Made by a program: the position numbers and the translations under genes
Notes under the pieces: generated by a model
The model's database searches: none
What the model was told of the DNA's origin: nothing
Seen by the model: only the letters and a program-made list of their open reading frames with translations
NCBI GenBank assembly: GCA_018374635.1
Contig: JAHAEW010000098.1
Coordinates: 1 to 9,770 of the forward strand
Reading direction: 5' to 3'
From: Clostridiales bacterium
GTDB lineage: Bacteria; Bacillota; Clostridia; Oscillospirales; Oscillospiraceae
Length of the DNA: 9,770 nucleotides
In this document: positions 1-6,734 of the stretch, in pieces
How positions within the stretch are numbered: the first letter of the stretch is position 1
Layout of the letters: every line of letters starts with the position of its first letter

Positions 1-887
1 GGCGTGAACCAGTAATTTTCCATGCTGTCGCCAGGGGTCATTGGCTCCGTAAGGGCGTTTCCGACCTTGATATAGCCAGCGACCCCGAGCAGGGAGATCT
101 GAATATAACACATTAGCGCCACCAGTTCCTCGATGTCCTGCCCGATGATCAGAATGTGGTTCTGAAAGTTCAGGCCCGCATCTTCCAATTTGCGTCGGGC
201 GGAATTGATTGCGGCAATTAGATTTGCTCCTGCTCCACAGCAGCAGTCATTGATGGAAACATAGCCCTGCTTGTCAATCTGCTCAACAAGGTCGTCCATC
301 GTGATGTCCGCCATCAGTTGGCACACGTGGTATGGCGTAAATATCTGTTTCAGCTCCTCATAGTCGAGGTGCAGATCCATAAACATCTCGCCGAGAAAGT
401 CCTGTTCCGGGTTTTCATCCAGAGCCAGGACCACAGCGGCGTAGAGTTTGGGGAAAATATGCTGCTGAGATTCTTCGTATTTGTTGATGATTTCCAGATA
501 CCGTTTCTCCCGCTCATCATAATGGGCTTTATCCACGGTATTGGACATTGCGCAGGCCACCATGACGATGAAATCCCTCCAAATATCAATCGGGCGACAT
601 TTTGGAGAAAGCAGCTGCTGAAAATTGGAGCGAAACTCGTGATAATACTCGCTCTTTCGCGTCGACGGCCTGGCTGGAATGTACTCTTTCCGGACGGGAC
701 GAGCCGATTCCAGCATCTGTGTGATGGGTGTTCTTTCTTGCCCCATCGCTTTGGGCGGAACAGCCATGGGAGGTTTCCACGGTTCCTCCATGGACTTCGG
801 TTTTGCCCGTGTTCTCGGTTTCTGCTGGGGAGGCGTGGAAGGGTTCTTCGTTTTCTTCTTCCGGGAATTTTTCCAGAATGGCTTCAT
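1..887 (-). CDS. N6-adenine DNA methylase (HsdM-like), C-terminus beyond window
   Basis: Reading from the ATG at 887 gives 295 codons that run off the left edge without a stop. It probably transfers a methyl group from S-adenosylmethionine to adenine N6 in DNA. Visible motifs, in the order expected of gamma-class/type I N-6 methylases, are a motif X-like FTPYHV at residues 183-188, a SAM-binding motif I DCCCGAG at 214-220, and a motif II-like IIGQDIEE around 247-254. The catalytic (N/D)PPF motif should lie further downstream and is outside the window. Residues 1-75 are very basic and proline-rich and look like a disordered or DNA-binding tail. The ribosome binding site AAGGAGG lies inside the 16-codon leader ORF, whose stop overlaps this ATG, so the two are probably translationally coupled. 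No specificity subunit or restriction gene is visible, so it may be a solitary phage methylase. Family call is good; target and role are unknown. Confidence 0.85.
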   Translation of the reverse strand, partial: MKPFWKNSRKKKTKNPSTPPQQKPRTRAKPKSMEEPWKPPMAVPPKAMGQERTPITQMLESARPVRKEYIPARPSTRKSEYYHEFRSNFQQLLSPKCRPIDIWRDFIVMVACAMSNTVDKAHYDEREKRYLEIINKYEESQQHIFPKLYAAVVLALDENPEQDFLGEMFMDLHLDYEELKQIFTPYHVCQLMADITMDDLVEQIDKQGYVSINDCCCGAGANLIAAINSARRKLEDAGLNFQNHILIIGQDIEELVALMCYIQISLLGVAGYIKVGNALTEPMTPGDSMENYWFT

Positions 888-934
888 TCCACACCCTCCT
901 TAAATATCATGCGGCAATTTACCTCATTTGCCAT
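884..934 (-). CDS. 16-codon leader ORF upstream of the methylase
   Basis: A short ORF encodes MANEVNCRMIFKEGVE and stops at a TGA that overlaps the methylase ATG. It has a good ribosome binding site (AAAGGAG with 7 bases before the ATG), equal in quality to those of real genes here. Its second half contains the methylase ribosome binding site, so ribosomes translating the leader would be delivered to the methylase start. It may be a regulatory leader peptide or a degenerate gene start: its first residues (MAN..VN) loosely resemble the start of the probable ssDNA-binding protein just upstream (MANPRVNEN), and residues RMIFKE match a stretch of the polymerase fusion. No function can be assigned from so short a sequence. 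Confidence 0.5.
   Translation of the reverse strand: MANEVNCRMIFKEGVE
895..914. repeat. 20-bp direct repeat, copy 1 (methylase leader)
   Basis: The 20 bases at 895-914 are identical, in the same orientation, to 4705-4724 inside the helicase-primase-polymerase gene. On the coding strand this copy reads CGC ATG ATA TTT AAG GAG at its core and supplies the methylase ribosome binding site. It also contains one GATATTT copy of the dispersed motif. Confidence 0.85.
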
Positions 935-949
935 GGTTTTTCTCCTTTC

Positions 950-994
950 AAAAATAGGAGAGGGCGCCGGCTATCTCCTTATTCACCGACGCCC
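950..994 (-). terminator. Hairpin between ssDNA-binding gene and methylase leader; possible weak terminator/attenuator
   Basis: On the minus strand, GGGCGTCGG (994-986) can pair with CCGGCGCCC (970-962) in a 9-bp stem with one G-U wobble and a loop of about 15 bases. TTTTT follows about seven bases after the stem (954-950). The T run is further from the stem than in a standard intrinsic terminator, so full termination is doubtful and partial termination or mRNA-end protection is as likely. The T run abuts the ribosome binding site of the leader ORF. The hairpin lies in the only real intergenic gap of the window (935-1005), which suits a role in setting methylase expression apart from the replication genes. 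Confidence 0.4.
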
Positions 995-1005
995 CCACAT
1001 TGGTC

Positions 1006-1497
1006 TTACTCCTCCGGATACTCGTCGCCGGCGTACTTCTCGGCGAACTCATCCTCTTCGATGACCACGTACAGCGAACGCAGGTAGGCCTTAACGCCGC
1101 TCTTCTCGTTCTTGGTGCCCTCCTGAATCACCCAGTTGTAGGGGCGGATGGTCAGGTCCACATTGCGGATCTCCGCGAAGTCGAGGGTGTCGATGGACTC
1201 CTCATCCAGCTTTACCTTCTTGCGCTTGGTAATCATGTAGACCGTGGGCGGAATGTTCTCAAAGCTGACCGCCACCTGAATATAATAGCGGGGCTCCTCG
1301 CCGTCCTCACGGGGCGGACGAACACGGACATTCCAGCCGTCATCGATCAGCTTCTGGGCGTCTGCGGCATCTTCGATGTAGACGCAGAAGTTCCGCTGTC
1401 CGGCGCGGTTGTACTTGCTCTCTCTGCCGGAGAAGTTCCGGAAGAGCAGGCGGGCGTTCTCGATCACAAGGTTCTCATTCACTCTGGGATTAGCCAT
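1006..1497 (-). CDS. Probable phage single-stranded DNA-binding protein
   Basis: A 163-aa soluble protein starting MANPRVNENLVIENARLLFR. The alternating hydrophobic and aromatic pattern (NFCVYIED near 36-43, RYYIQVAVSF near 70-79, LTIRPYNWVI near 115-124, AYLRSLYVVI near 137-146) suggests an all-beta, possibly OB-fold core, and the C-terminus is strongly acidic (EEDEF...DEYPEE), as in many ssDNA-binding proteins. I recall similar phage proteins being annotated as ssDNA-binding, but this is memory rather than a search result. It lies directly downstream of the replication fusion, as expected for a replisome partner that coats the exposed strand. The start is supported by AAAGGAG nine bases before the ATG. 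A hairpin follows the stop codon. It could be another replication accessory protein. Confidence 0.55.
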   Translation of the reverse strand: MANPRVNENLVIENARLLFRNFSGRESKYNRAGQRNFCVYIEDAADAQKLIDDGWNVRVRPPREDGEEPRYYIQVAVSFENIPPTVYMITKRKKVKLDEESIDTLDFAEIRNVDLTIRPYNWVIQEGTKNEKSGVKAYLRSLYVVIEEDEFAEKYAGDEYPEE

Positions 1498-1511
1498 AAT
1501 AAAACTCTCCT

Positions 1512-1748
1512 TTATTTATCGTTGATTTGGGAAAGGTGTTCGCAGATAATCGTGCCCCTGCGGAGCAATGCGACTTCCTCTTCCAGCTTCTTGACGCGGT
1601 TCAGCAGTCGTCCCTCATAAACCATGGCCATGAAAGCCAGCAAAACCGCCAACACGACATTGACGCCGCATAGGAAGAACCGCTCGGTGGCGGCGCAAAT
1701 GAACGCAGCCAGAACGTCGAACCAGAATATAATCAGCACGATGCTCAT
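1512..1748 (-). CDS. Small two-helix membrane protein with coiled-coil tail
   Basis: A 78-aa protein with two predicted membrane helices, about residues 3-20 and 27-43, followed by a charged heptad-like segment (RLLNRVKKLEEEVALLRR, about 47-64) and a short polar tail. I do not recognise the family. The ATG at 1748 is preferred because AGGTG precedes it by a suitable distance; a GTG at 1757 in the same frame would add three residues and overlap the polymerase stop. It sits between the polymerase fusion and the probable ssDNA-binding gene. A short hairpin-shaped anchor with a cytoplasmic coiled coil would suit tethering a partner to the membrane, but that is inference. Confidence 0.75.
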   Translation of the reverse strand: MSIVLIIFWFDVLAAFICAATERFFLCGVNVVLAVLLAFMAMVYEGRLLNRVKKLEEEVALLRRGTIICEHLSQINDK

Positions 1749-1753
1749 CGTCT

Positions 1754-4700
1754 TCACCTCACATCAAAGGCGGTAGCGTCATCGCCATAGGGCTCCCCGG
1801 GGCCGAACCAGGGTGGCGTGTCATCGTCCGCTTTCACATAGGGGTCGTCGGATACGAACCACTCGAAGTCTCCGTATTGGGAAATATCCGCAACGGCGGC
1901 GTCCACCATGGCATCGTAGTACCCCCGGTCGATGCCGTCTTCCTTACCCAGATGCTTGACCATCTCGGACTCCAGCCAACGGTAGCCCTTGGCCCCGCCA
2001 GCAGAGGCATAGCTCTTTTCGCCGGTCTTTTTGTCCACGACCTCCCGCAGCAGCAGACCGCCGTTGCAGCCGGGTTTCATAGGACAAAAGGAGCCAACCT
2101 TGCCGATGAAAATATAATTGTGGCCCGGTTCGATTTTGGCTTTCAGATCCGCAACGACCTCGTCATAATCCATGGGGTACTGTCCCTCTTTGTCCGGCCA
2201 TTTTTTCCGCAGTGTTTCAAGCTCTTTCTCATACTCGGATACATCCGGCAGGGTCTCGTTCGTATCCAGGTACAGTGCGGTGGTGACCGACTTGGTCTCG
2301 CACATATCCTCGAACACGATCTTTTCCCTGGAGAACAGCTTCTTGAACACGTAGGGGATCTGGAACTGGGTGCCGGTGGCGTTCCATTCGCCGGGGTGTT
2401 TCCGAATATCACCGGGCACATAGCCGTAAGCCAGCTGGCATTTCTCCGCCGTGGCGTACTTGGCGATGTAAACGGCGTTGTTCACCAGGCACATCCGGTC
2501 GTAGGTAGCCTCGTGCTCAAAGGTATAGCCGTACTTCTCACCGTACTTCATCACAAAGTCGATGATGGCCGGCGTTGCGTCCGGGATTTTGATGGAGTCC
2601 GTCTTGATATGGGCAACAGTAAAGCCCTGTTTCTGGACCTCGTGCTTGAGGTTGACCATAAACAGGGCTCCGCGCTTGGCGACGATATTGTCTTTGTTCC
2701 GGTTGTCCCGGAAGGGATTCTCGAAGTTGGCCGAGGTCAGGCCATAGACCGAGTTGATGGCGATTTTCAGTGCCTGGGCCAGAGCGTCCGCCGAACCCTC
2801 ATCCGTCAGATACTTGGCCAGTGCGCCGTTCAGCATCTTCCGGGCCTTCTCAAAGTTCTTGTGTTTGATCTCCACACGGGCGTCCTTGATCTCCTGGAAC
2901 CGCTTGGTGTACTCGGGGCCGAACAGCTCCTCCGCGATGATGCTGGAGGGGTGCATGGAGGCAATGTCCAGCAGGGCGATGTCGCCGTACATACCCGGCT
3001 CGGCATAGACGTAGCCGCCCTCGCCAACCTCCTCACCGCGATAGAGGGACTTCCCGCCCTCGAATTTGTATCCGGGGAAGATGGGGCGTCCCTTTTTGTC
3101 AAAGGCGGTGAACTCGTCGAACTCAGGTTCTCCCATGGTAAAGGGCAGGTCCCGGTTTGGATCATAGATCTGCGTCGTGTCGCCCATGTTTCGATAATTA
3201 AACTGGTCCTGGGGGCGCTTGTTGCCGCCAAATATAATTCTGGTGGTGAGGGAGTTGGTGGTGTCATTCACCGTCATCCCGGCCACGTCCGCCAGGATCT
3301 CCCGGGCCACAAAGTCGGCTTTCCGGGCATTAAAGACGGCCTCGGTAGCAATGACATCGTTGTCGCAGTATTCCGCGACCTTCTGCCACATCTCCTCCGG
3401 AACCGGCTGGTCCCAGGGAAGACCCAGCTCCTGGTGATGAAGACCCAGCTCGATCTCCCATTTCTTCAGGCTCTGCTTGACCGAGCAGAAGTCATACACG
3501 TCCGTATAAGAGACGTTATAGGCCTCCCCAAAGAAGCAGTTGGCGCTTCGGGCCTTCTTCTCGCTGTTGATGATCTTCTGGGACAGGTTGTAGAGCTGCT
3601 CGTTGGTGTAACCCATCAGCCGGGCGTACAAAATATGATTGTCGTACCGGCGGCAGTTGAACCCCACCAAACGGAACTTCATCAGCTCCTCGATCTCCGT
3701 GGGCTTGGGGTTGATCATCCGGACCACGGTTTGACCGGGGCCTTCGATCTTCCAGTTCACCAGGAACAGATTGGGGAATACCTCTACATCATAAAAGACC
3801 AGCTTGGCCTCGTCGTTTTTCACCCCCTGCCCATCCTCGGCGGATTTGAAGGGCATCTTATTCACCAGCTTGATGCAGTATTCCGCCTGGTTGGTGCTGT
3901 TGGCGGCGAAGGCCAAGACCGCGTTGCGCATATCGGTGACGTCGTAGGGCATACCGCTCTCATAGGCGTCCGTCAGAATCTTGTGGATAAAGTCGATAGA
4001 GGGCTTAGTAGCCGGATGAATTTCCTTATTGAGGTTTCGCTTGATCTGAACTCTAAGCCCTTTTTCGCTTTGAATGACTTTGGAATTTACCACATTGTTT
4101 TCTCCTTTCAACGGTAATCCAGAGCTTATCGTAGCGATAGGCAGGTTGTTGCATTTGGAGAGCTTGCGGCGCAGGGAGCTGTTGCCGGTAAAGACCTTGA
4201 CCTCGATGTGGTCGTCGTAAATCCGGCTGAGCCGCGCCGGGTCTCCGGAATAAATATAATGCAGGTGGATGCCGCAGCCACTCTTGCTTACCTCCGCATA
4301 AGTGGCCGGCCACTTGCTCGCCTCGGCCAGATTCCGCTCAAAGGACTTCTGGCCCTGCTCGTCCGGAATATCAAAGTCGATGACGATGTGGTTTTCCGGG
4401 AGCTTGACGTAGTGCAGCTTGCTGGTGTCCAGGGCGGACAGCTTTGTCCGGACACGCTCCCATTTGTTACGGGGCGTGCCTTCTCCGCCTGCATACTGGG
4501 CGGGGCAGTCGGCGCAGTCCTTGTCAAACGCCGAAGCCTGCCCCTCCACAAAGTCGATGGTGGGGTGAGGGGGCGACACCGGCTTGTCCTCCGGCGCCTG
4601 TTCCTCAAATTTTTCCGTCCGAAACCCGCTGTAATAGTTCCGAACGCGGGACCCGTCCCCCATGCTGAACCGCTCCTCGTAACACCGGAAGTAGTTCTTC

Positions 4701-5902
4701 AGCTCCTCCTTAAATATCATGCGGGAGACGGGGTAGGGCACCTTGGCGTCCTCGCAGTAGACCTTATACATCTCCCAGGCCGACTTCAGGGACACGCCAT
4801 CGTCCCGTTTGAACACATGATAGGAGTCCACGATGAAGTTATAAAAGTCATTGGAGGCCCCCATCATGGCGATGGGAATATAATCGTTGTAGTAGTCCGG
4901 GTCCTCCAGATAGACCTCCTGACAGTGATAGGCAATGCCGCCCAGCTCGAAGGGGATTTGCCGGGTCAGCCTCCGGTACTCGTCCGGCGGAACCTTGTCC
5001 CCGGTGGGCGTCACGTCGATCAGCCTTCGGATGACGCCGGATTTCGCGTCCGTAATCTTGACCGGCTTGTTGGTTCCCATGATGAGGAAGGTCTTAAAGC
5101 GGTTGGAGTAGGCGGAGCGGAACTTTTCGTTGACAGTCATCATCTCGTGGGACACCAGCGAATTGATGCGGGTGTTGTCCTCGATGCGGGAGAGGTCGCC
5201 GTCATGCTGAATGGCCACCAGCGGATTGGCGCGGAAGGCCTCCAGAGCAAAGGCGTTGCTGGAGGAGCCCAGGTCCTTGGCGCTGAAGCTGGTGTGGTAT
5301 CCCTCGAAGAGCTGCATGATCACATTGATGATGGTGCTCTTTCCGGTGCCCACCGCTCCGTAGAAGACCAGAAACTTTTGCAGCTTCTTGGACTCCCCGG
5401 TAACGATAGCCCCGATGCACCACTCGATCTTGTGCCGCTCCTCGGGAGAATATAATGTGGAGACCAGACGCTCCCACGCCGGAGTCTCCCCCGGCTCCAG
5501 GGGGTAGGGGAGGGACTTGCTGGCGTAGTCGCGCTTGGTCACTTTCGTGTTGGAGAATATCAGCTTTTCATCGAGCATATGGAACTGGTCTTTCATCTGC
5601 TTCTGGCAATACTTGTGCCAGGTGTCGATCATGCCAGTTTCCGCGTCCCACATATGGAGGACGCGAATGTTGCCGTCAAAGCGCGTGCGGTTTTCTTCTG
5701 CGTATCGGTCCAGCTCACGGTCGATCAAGTCGACCGCGTCCTGTTCATCAGTCGACCACATACCCCGTTCGTCAATCCAGATTGCATAGAAGTCGCCGCC
5801 TCTGATCATGAGGTCGCTACTTTTCTTGATGATAAACTTGGGATAGATCTCGATGATGCCGCGTTTCCCGCTGCGCGTTGAAATCATCAAGAAGTCCAGC
5901 AT
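1754..5902 (-). CDS. Helicase-primase-DNA polymerase fusion (SF3 helicase, AEP primase, family B polymerase)
   Basis: A 1382-aa replication protein. The N-terminal part carries an SF3/D5-like ATPase: Walker A GAVGTGKST at 182-190, Walker B-like LVAIQHDGD at 228-236, motif C-like FLIMGTNKP at 272-280 and a probable arginine finger GVIRR at 289-293. Next is an archaeo-eukaryotic primase core: IVIDFD with D509/D511, SGCGIHLH with H546, and IEVKVFTGN at 566-574, then a helical linker (about 630-690). The C-terminal half is a family B polymerase. Exonuclease motifs are DVE (D705/E707), FNCRRYD (N749, D754) and YCDND (Y845, D849); polymerase motif A is DIASMHPS (D979), motif B KIAINSVYG (K1046-G1054) and motif C KTDS (D1102). 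All key residues appear present, so proofreading and synthesis are both likely. Domain order is unusual, since the helicase precedes the primase. Start: first ATG after AAAGGAG, although the 13-base spacing is long; no other start codon lies in between. Confidence 0.93.
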   Translation of the reverse strand: MLDFLMISTRSGKRGIIEIYPKFIIKKSSDLMIRGGDFYAIWIDERGMWSTDEQDAVDLIDRELDRYAEENRTRFDGNIRVLHMWDAETGMIDTWHKYCQKQMKDQFHMLDEKLIFSNTKVTKRDYASKSLPYPLEPGETPAWERLVSTLYSPEERHKIEWCIGAIVTGESKKLQKFLVFYGAVGTGKSTIINVIMQLFEGYHTSFSAKDLGSSSNAFALEAFRANPLVAIQHDGDLSRIEDNTRINSLVSHEMMTVNEKFRSAYSNRFKTFLIMGTNKPVKITDAKSGVIRRLIDVTPTGDKVPPDEYRRLTRQIPFELGGIAYHCQEVYLEDPDYYNDYIPIAMMGASNDFYNFIVDSYHVFKRDDGVSLKSAWEMYKVYCEDAKVPYPVSRMIFKEELKNYFRCYEERFSMGDGSRVRNYYSGFRTEKFEEQAPEDKPVSPPHPTIDFVEGQASAFDKDCADCPAQYAGGEGTPRNKWERVRTKLSALDTSKLHYVKLPENHIVIDFDIPDEQGQKSFERNLAEASKWPATYAEVSKSGCGIHLHYIYSGDPARLSRIYDDHIEVKVFTGNSSLRRKLSKCNNLPIATISSGLPLKGENNVVNSKVIQSEKGLRVQIKRNLNKEIHPATKPSIDFIHKILTDAYESGMPYDVTDMRNAVLAFAANSTNQAEYCIKLVNKMPFKSAEDGQGVKNDEAKLVFYDVEVFPNLFLVNWKIEGPGQTVVRMINPKPTEIEELMKFRLVGFNCRRYDNHILYARLMGYTNEQLYNLSQKIINSEKKARSANCFFGEAYNVSYTDVYDFCSVKQSLKKWEIELGLHHQELGLPWDQPVPEEMWQKVAEYCDNDVIATEAVFNARKADFVAREILADVAGMTVNDTTNSLTTRIIFGGNKRPQDQFNYRNMGDTTQIYDPNRDLPFTMGEPEFDEFTAFDKKGRPIFPGYKFEGGKSLYRGEEVGEGGYVYAEPGMYGDIALLDIASMHPSSIIAEELFGPEYTKRFQEIKDARVEIKHKNFEKARKMLNGALAKYLTDEGSADALAQALKIAINSVYGLTSANFENPFRDNRNKDNIVAKRGALFMVNLKHEVQKQGFTVAHIKTDSIKIPDATPAIIDFVMKYGEKYGYTFEHEATYDRMCLVNNAVYIAKYATAEKCQLAYGYVPGDIRKHPGEWNATGTQFQIPYVFKKLFSREKIVFEDMCETKSVTTALYLDTNETLPDVSEYEKELETLRKKWPDKEGQYPMDYDEVVADLKAKIEPGHNYIFIGKVGSFCPMKPGCNGGLLLREVVDKKTGEKSYASAGGAKGYRWLESEMVKHLGKEDGIDRGYYDAMVDAAVADISQYGDFEWFVSDDPYVKADDDTPPWFGPGEPYGDDATAFDVR
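4091..4108 (-). promoter_or_regulatory. Possible internal ribosome binding site and GTG start inside the fusion gene
   Basis: Within the fusion gene, AAAGGAG (4108-4102) is followed after eight bases by GTG (4093-4091), in frame with the gene at Val604. The same AAAGGAG core precedes several real starts in this window. The site lies just after the primase core and about 100 residues before the exonuclease DVE motif, so initiation there would give a free polymerase of about 779 aa. It may instead be the fossil of a gene boundary from before the fusion, or chance. Confidence 0.4.
4705..4724. repeat. 20-bp direct repeat, copy 2 (inside polymerase fusion gene)
   Basis: This is identical to 895-914. 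Here it encodes residues RMIFKE (394-399) just after the SF3 helicase domain. It contains AAGGAGG, but no ATG, GTG or TTG lies at a useful distance after it, so it is unlikely to act as an internal ribosome binding site here. Confidence 0.85.
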
Positions 5903-5910
5903 CGGGTCAC

Positions 5911-6159
5911 TTACTCTCCTTTATCATACTCCAGCTTTTTCACACGGACCGAAAGCTGGTAGACCTGTTCCTCCCGCTTCCGGTTCTCCGCCGCCAGGGC
6001 GTAAACGCCCACAACTGCGGCAACGGCGAGCACGGTCAACATGCTGCTTTTGCGGCTCAACTTGGCCACCCGCTTCTCAAAGGCCTGGAAGTTGTGGTTT
6101 ACCAGGGCCGTCAAGTCCTCCAGCGTGCAGATATCCACGAATTTCCCCTTTTTACTCAT
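5911..6159 (-). CDS. Small single-pass membrane protein
   Basis: An 82-aa protein with a basic, partly helical N-terminal region (1-38), one predicted membrane helix (about 39-57, LTVLAVAAVVGVYALAA) and a charged heptad-like tail (58-78) that could form a coiled coil. I do not recognise the family. The ATG is two bases before the previous gene's TAG in reading order, preceded by GGGAGG. Its last codons (GAT AAA GGA GAG TAA) contain the ribosome binding site of the polymerase fusion, so the two genes are probably translationally coupled. It could anchor a replication protein to the membrane, by analogy with other phages; that is inference only. Confidence 0.78.
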   Translation of the reverse strand: MSKKGKFVDICTLEDLTALVNHNFQAFEKRVAKLSRKSSMLTVLAVAAVVGVYALAAENRKREEQVYQLSVRVKKLEYDKGE

Positions 6160-6160
6160 A

Positions 6161-6718
6161 CTAAATGCCTCCCTCCCTGATGATTTCGCGCAGGTAATAG
6201 TTCATCTGATACCAGATCTCCGTGTTCCGCATGTCGCGGCCGTTGTCCACGGTAAAGAGCCCGCCTTCGCCGTTGCGTCCGTACCCGCGTTCCAGGAACC
6301 GCTCCAGCGTCTGATCAACAAAATACCGGTCAAACTTCCGGTCGTCCATGGAGCCGAGCCCCAGGCTCACCAGCATACTCCAGAACCACTGCCCCGTCCG
6401 GTCTCCGGCGTCGGGGTCGTCCATGATGTGCTCCTCGCAGCGGATGGCGAGGGCGATCATCATTTCCAGAATGCTGCACGGGCGGTCGTCCAGGCAGGAC
6501 GCGACCATGGCGTCAGAATATAATTGCTCGCGACCGAACCGATATCTAAGGTCGATGCCGTCTTCGGCCCGGTTGCCGTCCATCGGAATCGTATAGGTGA
6601 ATTCCGTATCGTAAAGCCGCGCAAACAGCTTACGATAGGACTTGTTAGAATATCGGTCGTCGACCACGAGCTGATACATCCAGTCAAAATACTGGTCAAT
6701 CAGTTCATCCCGGGTCAA
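6161..6718 (-). CDS. Conserved phage protein of unknown function (TTG start)
   Basis: A 185-aa soluble, mostly helical, acidic protein without membrane segments. Stretches such as WFWSMLVSLGL (111-121), GGLFTVDNGRDMR (152-164) and EIWYQMNYYL (167-176) resemble hypothetical proteins I associate with phages of Gram-positive bacteria, but I know of no function for them. It begins with TTG at 6718: GGGAGGT lies seven bases upstream, the nearby ATG in the next few bases is out of frame, and the next in-frame ATG would remove 13 residues. It sits in the early gene cluster between two membrane proteins. No enzymatic motif is visible. Confidence 0.8.
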   Translation of the reverse strand: MTRDELIDQYFDWMYQLVVDDRYSNKSYRKLFARLYDTEFTYTIPMDGNRAEDGIDLRYRFGREQLYSDAMVASCLDDRPCSILEMMIALAIRCEEHIMDDPDAGDRTGQWFWSMLVSLGLGSMDDRKFDRYFVDQTLERFLERGYGRNGEGGLFTVDNGRDMRNTEIWYQMNYYLREIIREGGI

Positions 6719-6734
6719 GCGTCAGACCTCCCTT

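Noticed and set aside
586..894. A minus-strand open frame from a GTG at 894
   Set aside because: It overlaps the methylase in another frame. The methylase frame carries the SAM-binding motifs and begins at the ATG at 887 with a good ribosome binding site.
1877..4117. A 746-codon plus-strand open frame opposite the polymerase fusion
   Set aside because: It lies entirely antisense to a gene with clear polymerase motifs, has no recognisable domain or good ribosome binding site, and its Leu/Val/Gly-rich composition is typical of the reverse complement of a GC-rich coding frame.
4705..4724. Repeat copy inside the fusion gene as a second internal translation start
   Set aside because: AAGGAGG is present, but no ATG, GTG or TTG follows within a workable distance in frame.
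1279..6524. TATAAT sequences on the plus strand (within AATATAAT copies) as antisense promoters
   Set aside because: They look like -10 boxes, but I see no matching TTGACA-like -35 boxes at about 17 bases, and they belong to a wider motif family that includes AATATC forms which are not -10-like.
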